A stretch of DNA of 17,095 bases from Actinomycetota bacterium (GTDB lineage: Bacteria > Actinomycetota > Acidimicrobiia > Acidimicrobiales > Ilumatobacteraceae), in NCBI GenBank assembly GCA_016870295.1, contig VGBY01000014.1, forward strand, positions 1 to 17,095. Direction: 5' to 3'. Made by a program: the position numbers and the translations under genes. This document shows, in pieces, positions 13,679 through 17,095 of the stretch (position 1 is its first letter; each line of letters opens with the position of its first letter). The notes beneath the pieces were generated by a model. The model saw only the letters and a program-made list of their open reading frames with translations. It ran no database searches and had not been told where the DNA came from.

Positions 13679-14611
13679 ATGCTCGTCATCCAGCGCCCCA
13701 GTGTCGCAGCCGTCGGCGAGGCCGTCGGCAACCGCCAGAAGTTCTCCGTGTCGCCGCTCGAGCCAGGTCTCGGGCACACGATCGGCAACTCGCTGCGCCG
13801 CATGCTGTTGTCGTCGATTCCGGGTGCAGCAATCACTTCGGTGAAGTTCGATGAGGCGTTGCATGAGTTCACCACCATCGATGGCGTCGTCGAAGACGTC
13901 ACCGAGATCATCCTCAACCTGAAGGACATCGTCGTGAAGAGCGAGGTTGACGACGTGGTGTCGGTGCGTGTCGACGTGCAGGGCCCGAAGGACTTCAAGG
14001 GAAGCGACATTGCGTTGCCGGCCGGCGTCGATTTCGTCAACGCCGACCAGCACATCGCCACGCTGTCGGCGAAGGGCAAGTTGTCGTTCGAGCTCACCAT
14101 TGAGCGCGGCAAGGGCTACCTCGGTAGCGATCGCGACTCGGGGCGCAAGACGATCGGCGTCATCCCCGTTGACGCGCTCTTCTCGCCGGTGCGTCGCGTG
14201 ACCTTCGAGGTCGAGCCCACCCGCGTCGCGCAATCGACCAACTTCGACAACCTCGTGCTCGACATCGAGACCGACGGTTCGATCAGCCCCTCGGAGGCGC
14301 TCGCTTCGGCGGGTGCAACGATGCGTAACCTGCTCGAACTCGTGGCCTCGCTCTCCGACGAGCCCGTCGCGCTCGAACTCGGTGAGTCGGTGACGAGCGG
14401 CACCGGTTCGCCCGAACTCGACATGCCGATTGAAGACCTGATGCTCTCGCAGCGTCCGTTCAACTGCCTGAAGCGTGCGCAGATCAACACCATCGGTGAC
14501 TTGGTCGCTCGCACGGAGGAAGAACTCACCAACTTGCCGAACTTCGGTGCGCAGAGCATCGCCGAAGTGAAGGGCAAGCTCGACGAGCGAGGACTCGCGC
14601 TTCGCGTCTGA
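13679..14611 (+). CDS. rpoA: DNA-directed RNA polymerase subunit alpha
   Basis: The alpha dimer scaffolds RNA polymerase assembly. The N-terminal domain (about 1-230) has the dimerisation signature LGHTIGNSLRRMLLSSIPGA (31-50). The C-terminal domain (about 250-308) has IEDLMLSQRPFNCLKRAQ and LVARTEEELTNLPNFG. Residue Arg259 matches E. coli Arg265, which contacts UP-element DNA and activators, and Asn262 and Cys263 are kept, but the position of Lys298 is Gln292. The 310-residue chain lacks the acidic C-terminal tail seen in streptomycetes. AGGAG lies nine bases before the ATG; the 29-base gap to rpsD contains no obvious promoter. Confidence 0.98.
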   Translation: MLVIQRPSVAAVGEAVGNRQKFSVSPLEPGLGHTIGNSLRRMLLSSIPGAAITSVKFDEALHEFTTIDGVVEDVTEIILNLKDIVVKSEVDDVVSVRVDVQGPKDFKGSDIALPAGVDFVNADQHIATLSAKGKLSFELTIERGKGYLGSDRDSGRKTIGVIPVDALFSPVRRVTFEVEPTRVAQSTNFDNLVLDIETDGSISPSEALASAGATMRNLLELVASLSDEPVALELGESVTSGTGSPELDMPIEDLMLSQRPFNCLKRAQINTIGDLVARTEEELTNLPNFGAQSIAEVKGKLDERGLALRV

Positions 14612-14643
14612 CGCGTTGACGCCCACGAAGGAGACCACTCACC

Positions 14644-15012
14644 ATGCCCGCACCACGACGTAGCAAGAGTTTCGGCGGCTCATCCGGCCACGAGCGTTTG
14701 ATGCTGGCCAACTTGGCCGCGTCGCTCTTTGCCGCCGAGGGCATCGAAACCACGGAAGCCAAGGCCAAGGCGTTGCGTCCGATCGCCGAGCGACTCATCT
14801 CCAAGGCGAAGAAGGCGCAAACCAACGACGCCGCCAGCCTGCACAAGATCCGCCAGATTCAGGCGTATCTCAACGACAAAGAAATGACGACGAAACTCGT
14901 GAAGAGCCTCGCCCCGCGCTACATGGAGCGCAACGGCGGATACGTGCGCATCCTCAAGTTGGGTGAGCGCAACGGCGATCGCGCCCCGATGGCGCGCATC
15001 GAACTCGTCTAG
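14644..15012 (+). CDS. rplQ: 50S ribosomal protein L17
   Basis: L17 is a tunnel-exit-side 50S protein. The 122-residue product shows SSGHERLMLANLAASLFAAE, then the TTEAKAKALRPIAERLISKA helix and the C-terminal RNGGYVRILKLGERNGDRAP followed by MARIEL, all standard. AAGGAG precedes the ATG. It closes the alpha-operon part of the block; no terminator was seen before truA, which begins 31 bases later. Confidence 0.98.
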   Translation: MPAPRRSKSFGGSSGHERLMLANLAASLFAAEGIETTEAKAKALRPIAERLISKAKKAQTNDAASLHKIRQIQAYLNDKEMTTKLVKSLAPRYMERNGGYVRILKLGERNGDRAPMARIELV

Positions 15013-15043
15013 TCGGCGCAGTGCGGTCGGCGGAGTCACGCCG

Positions 15044-15856
15044 ATGACATCCACGTCGCGCCGCGCCCGGTTGGTCGTTGCCTACGACGGCAGCAGCTTT
15101 CACGGTTTTGCCCCCAACCCCGATGTGCCGACGGTGGCAAGTGCGCTGACCGAAGCGCTCGAAAAAATCACCCAGAGTGAGGTGCAACTTGTGGCCGCCG
15201 GACGCACCGATGCCGGCGTGCATGCCCGCGGCCAAGTGGTGAGCGTCGACCTACCGTCACGAACGAAGATCGAGTCGCTTGCCCGCAAACTCAACGCCCT
15301 GTGTGGTCCGCAGATTGCGGTGCGCGATGTGCAGTGGGCCCCAGCGTCGTTTCATGCGCGCTTCTCGGCGATCTGGCGTCACTACCGCTACACCATCCTC
15401 AACTCGAAAATGCCGGATCCGTTTCTGGCGACCACCGCATGGCACATCCACGTGCCACTTGAATTGCGGGCGATGCAGTTGGCGTCGGATGCGATCATGG
15501 GCGAGCGTGATTTTTCGGCATTTTGTCGCAAGCCTGACGCGGCTGACGAGCCAGATTCGCCACCCAGCACGAAGTCCGGCGCCGCAAAGAAGCCCGCAAC
15601 AATGACGCGGTTCGTCACCCAGGCAGCGTGGAAGCGCGAGGGTGAGGTCGTCACCTTCGAAGTACGAGCCAACGCGTTCTGTCACCAGATGGTGCGTTCG
15701 TTGGTCGGCACGTTCGTCGACATCGGGCTCGGCAAACGACCCCCGAGCGACATGATGAATCTGATTCGCAGCGGTCGCCGTCACGACGCATCGCAGTTGG
15801 CCCCACCACATGGCTTGTGTTTGTGGGAAGTCGGTTACCCGTCGTCACTCGAGTGA
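15044..15856 (+). CDS. truA: tRNA pseudouridine(38-40) synthase TruA
   Basis: TruA isomerises uridines 38-40 of the tRNA anticodon arm to pseudouridine. The 270-residue product has the first-domain start RLVVAYDGSSFHGFAPN, the catalytic motif GRTDAGVHARGQV with Asp56 as nucleophile, and SFHARFSAIWRHYRYTI. The second domain carries FCHQMVRSLVGTFVDIGLGK. An insertion of about 20 residues rich in Asp, Pro, Ser and Lys (about 161-185) follows FSAFCRKPDA. The start is the ATG with CGGAG about ten bases upstream; the open frame further upstream is a shadow of rplQ. Location after rplQ is the common arrangement, so co-transcription with the ribosomal genes is likely. Confidence 0.96.
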   Translation: MTSTSRRARLVVAYDGSSFHGFAPNPDVPTVASALTEALEKITQSEVQLVAAGRTDAGVHARGQVVSVDLPSRTKIESLARKLNALCGPQIAVRDVQWAPASFHARFSAIWRHYRYTILNSKMPDPFLATTAWHIHVPLELRAMQLASDAIMGERDFSAFCRKPDAADEPDSPPSTKSGAAKKPATMTRFVTQAAWKREGEVVTFEVRANAFCHQMVRSLVGTFVDIGLGKRPPSDMMNLIRSGRRHDASQLAPPHGLCLWEVGYPSSLE

Positions 15857-15872
15857 ACCCGGCGGTTCATTG

Positions 15873-16940
15873 ATGCGCATCATCTTCCTGTCCACTCCGG
15901 TTGGGCCGCTCGGCTCGGGCGTTGGTGGTGGCGTCGAACTCACCATGCGCACGCTGGCTGATGGCTTGATGCGTCGCGGGCACGAAGTCGTCGTGGTGGC
16001 GCCACGTGATTCGCGACTTGGCACTCATCGCATCGTGGAAGTCGCTGGCGTGTTGCATGTGCCGAGTCAGACGCTCGATCGCACGGCACCGCTCGTTGTG
16101 CCGACGGACTCGGTGTTGGTCAACATGTGGAACACCGTCGTAGAACTCGCCCGCTCCGGTCAGCACGATGTGGTGCTGAACTTTGCATACGATGCGCTGC
16201 CGTTCGTCAACGCGAGTGAGTGCGCGATCCCTGTGGCGCATCTCGTGAGCATGGGTTCACTCAGCGACGAAATGGATCGCGCGGTTGCACTCGCTGCACG
16301 CAGTCACGCGCATGCTGTGGCGATGCACAGCCGCGCACAGGCGGCCACATTCGGCCCGACGGCTGCCGAGCGGGTCACCATCGTGGCGAGTGGTGTGGAA
16401 CTCTCCAACTATGAGTTCGTCGCGGCACCAACCGACGCTCTCGCATTCGTCGCCCGCATCTCGCCAGAAAAGGGGATTCGCGATGCATTCGCAGTGGCAG
16501 CCCGGACACGTCGTCGCCTCCGCGTGTTTGGCGTGATGGAAGATCGTAAAGAGTGGGATGCCGCCCGCGCGCAGAATCCGCACGCCGACGTGGAGCACGT
16601 CGGGTTTCTCCCGACCCGCGAACTGCAGGCGCAGTTGGGGACGTGCGCCGCCCTCATCATGGTGCACCGCTGGGTGGAGGCGTTCGGCAACGTGGCCATC
16701 GAAGCATTGGCCTGCGGGGTTCCCGTGATCACCTATGACCGGGGTGGGCCGGCAGAGATCGTGCGTGACGGCGCGACGGGGTTCGTCGTGCCGGCGGACG
16801 ATGTGGTGGCGGTTGCGGCTGCTGTCGAGCGAGTTGATGCAATCGACCGACTGCGTTGTCGCGCTGACGTGCGGGAACGCTTCTCCGCCGAGTCGTTTGC
16901 CGCCCGGGTGGAGGAGTGGCTGGTCGCCCGATTGGCCTGA
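15873..16940 (+). CDS. Glycosyltransferase, GT4-like (GT-B fold)
   Basis: The 355-residue protein looks like a retaining GT-B glycosyltransferase that transfers a sugar from a nucleotide-sugar donor. The N-terminal half has a Gly-rich acceptor-side loop (GPLGSGVGGGVELTMRTLAD, residues 11-30) and RRGHEVVVVAP. The C-terminal half has the donor-binding FVARISPEKGI (192-202) and the EX7E motif, Glu269 to Glu277, in EAFGNVAIEALACGVPVITY, followed by GGPAEIVRDGATGFVV. No signal peptide or membrane segment is evident. Donor and acceptor cannot be told from sequence. The start is an ATG 16 bases after truA with a poor ribosome-binding site; a TTG one codon earlier is the alternative. It separates truA from rplM, so it may be co-transcribed with truA. 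Confidence 0.88.
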   Translation: MRIIFLSTPVGPLGSGVGGGVELTMRTLADGLMRRGHEVVVVAPRDSRLGTHRIVEVAGVLHVPSQTLDRTAPLVVPTDSVLVNMWNTVVELARSGQHDVVLNFAYDALPFVNASECAIPVAHLVSMGSLSDEMDRAVALAARSHAHAVAMHSRAQAATFGPTAAERVTIVASGVELSNYEFVAAPTDALAFVARISPEKGIRDAFAVAARTRRRLRVFGVMEDRKEWDAARAQNPHADVEHVGFLPTRELQAQLGTCAALIMVHRWVEAFGNVAIEALACGVPVITYDRGGPAEIVRDGATGFVVPADDVVAVAAAVERVDAIDRLRCRADVRERFSAESFAARVEEWLVARLA

Positions 16941-16950
16941 TCGGCAAGGG

Positions 16951-16978
16951 TGTGACCCATCGGAAAGAGCCGTATCAT
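16951..16978 (+). promoter_or_regulatory. Possible promoter of rplM
   Basis: A TATCAT hexamer (16973-16978), close to the TATAAT -10, is preceded by GTGACC (16952-16957), which shares TGAC with the -35 consensus, at a spacing of only 15. It lies in the gap after the glycosyltransferase, where a new ribosomal operon (rplM-rpsI) is expected to begin. The spacing is poor, so the call is tentative. Confidence 0.3.
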
Positions 16979-16999
16979 TCAATGTTCGAGATTTCGTCG

Positions 17000-17018
17000 C
17001 TCTGGCGGCGGTCCAGAG
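17000..17018 (+). promoter_or_regulatory. Hairpin in the rplM leader
   Basis: CTCTGG (17000-17005) and CCAGAG (17013-17018) form a perfect 6-bp stem around a 7-base CGGCGGT loop. It lies four bases before the GAAAGG ribosome-binding site of rplM. L13 operons in several bacteria are controlled through leader RNA structures bound by the ribosomal protein, so this is a candidate autoregulatory element; that role is inferred. Confidence 0.4.
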
Positions 17019-17035
17019 TTCTGAAAGGTTCATTC

Positions 17036-17095
17036 ATGCGTACGTATTCGGCCAAGCCCACTGAGGTGCAGCGCGCCTGGCATGTCATCGACGCC
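17036..17095 (+). CDS. rplM: 50S ribosomal protein L13 (3' partial)
   Basis: The last 60 bases encode MRTYSAKPTEVQRAWHVIDA, which matches the strongly conserved L13 N-terminus (MRTYSAKP.EV...W.VIDA). L13 is an early 50S assembly protein; its gene is normally followed by rpsI (S9), outside this window. GAAAGG lies seven bases before the ATG. Only 20 codons are visible, but the match is specific. Confidence 0.92.
   Translation, partial: MRTYSAKPTEVQRAWHVIDA

Noticed and set aside
16949..16961. GGGT-GTG-ACCC stem after the glycosyltransferase, considered as a terminator
   Set aside because: The stem is only four pairs and no T tract follows, so it is not a credible intrinsic terminator.
1..17095. 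CRISPR array, insertion sequence, tRNA or rRNA genes, toxin-antitoxin or defence systems
   Set aside because: The window is filled by housekeeping genes with short gaps; no spaced direct repeats, transposase-like frames, terminal repeats or cloverleaf sequences were seen.

Overview
The window is the core ribosomal-protein superoperon (S10-spc-alpha) of a GC-rich bacterium. It runs as one co-directional (+ strand) block from rplC (L3) to rplQ (L17), followed by truA, a family-4 type glycosyltransferase and the first 20 codons of rplM (L13). At the left edge is the 3' end of an HtrA/DegP-like serine protease gene (its PDZ domain). High GC content, GTGA/ATGA/TGATG start-stop overlaps, zinc-type S14 (rpsN), cysteine-free S4, a short-LID adenylate kinase and a compact RpoA all fit an actinobacterium. 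The acidic or Ala-rich tails on several ribosomal proteins and the frequent TTG leucine codons in a GC-rich genome make me favour the Acidimicrobiia (Ilumatobacter-like), but the sequence alone does not prove that class.

Layout. 1-231: end of the HtrA-like gene. 232-586: a 355-nt non-coding region with a perfect DnaA-box match, two inverted repeats, a strong terminator-like hairpin with a U tract, and an A-rich stretch before rplC. 587-9881: rplC-rplD-rplW-rplB-rpsS-rplV-rpsC-rplP-rpmC-rpsQ-rplN-rplX-rplE-rpsN-rpsH-rplF-rplR-rpsE-rpmD-rplO, mostly overlapping or separated by a few bases. 9912-12230: secY, adk, infA, rpmJ. 12244-15012: rpsM-rpsK-rpsD-rpoA-rplQ. 15044-16940: truA and the glycosyltransferase. 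16941-17035: probable promoter and leader of rplM.

The genes supply most 50S proteins and many 30S proteins, the SecY channel, adenylate kinase, IF-1, the RNA polymerase alpha subunit and the pseudouridine synthase TruA. No gap inside rplC-rplQ exceeds 38 nt and no internal terminator was seen, so long polycistronic transcripts are likely.

This is mostly ordinary housekeeping DNA and I see no new enzymatic or defence system. The points worth attention are regulatory or architectural: infA appears to start at a CTG codon; rpsJ is missing from the head of the S10 cluster; the rplC leader looks like an attenuator; rplM has a hairpin leader; S19, L22 and S3, encoded consecutively, all carry C-terminal extensions; and a glycosyltransferase gene is wedged between truA and rplM.
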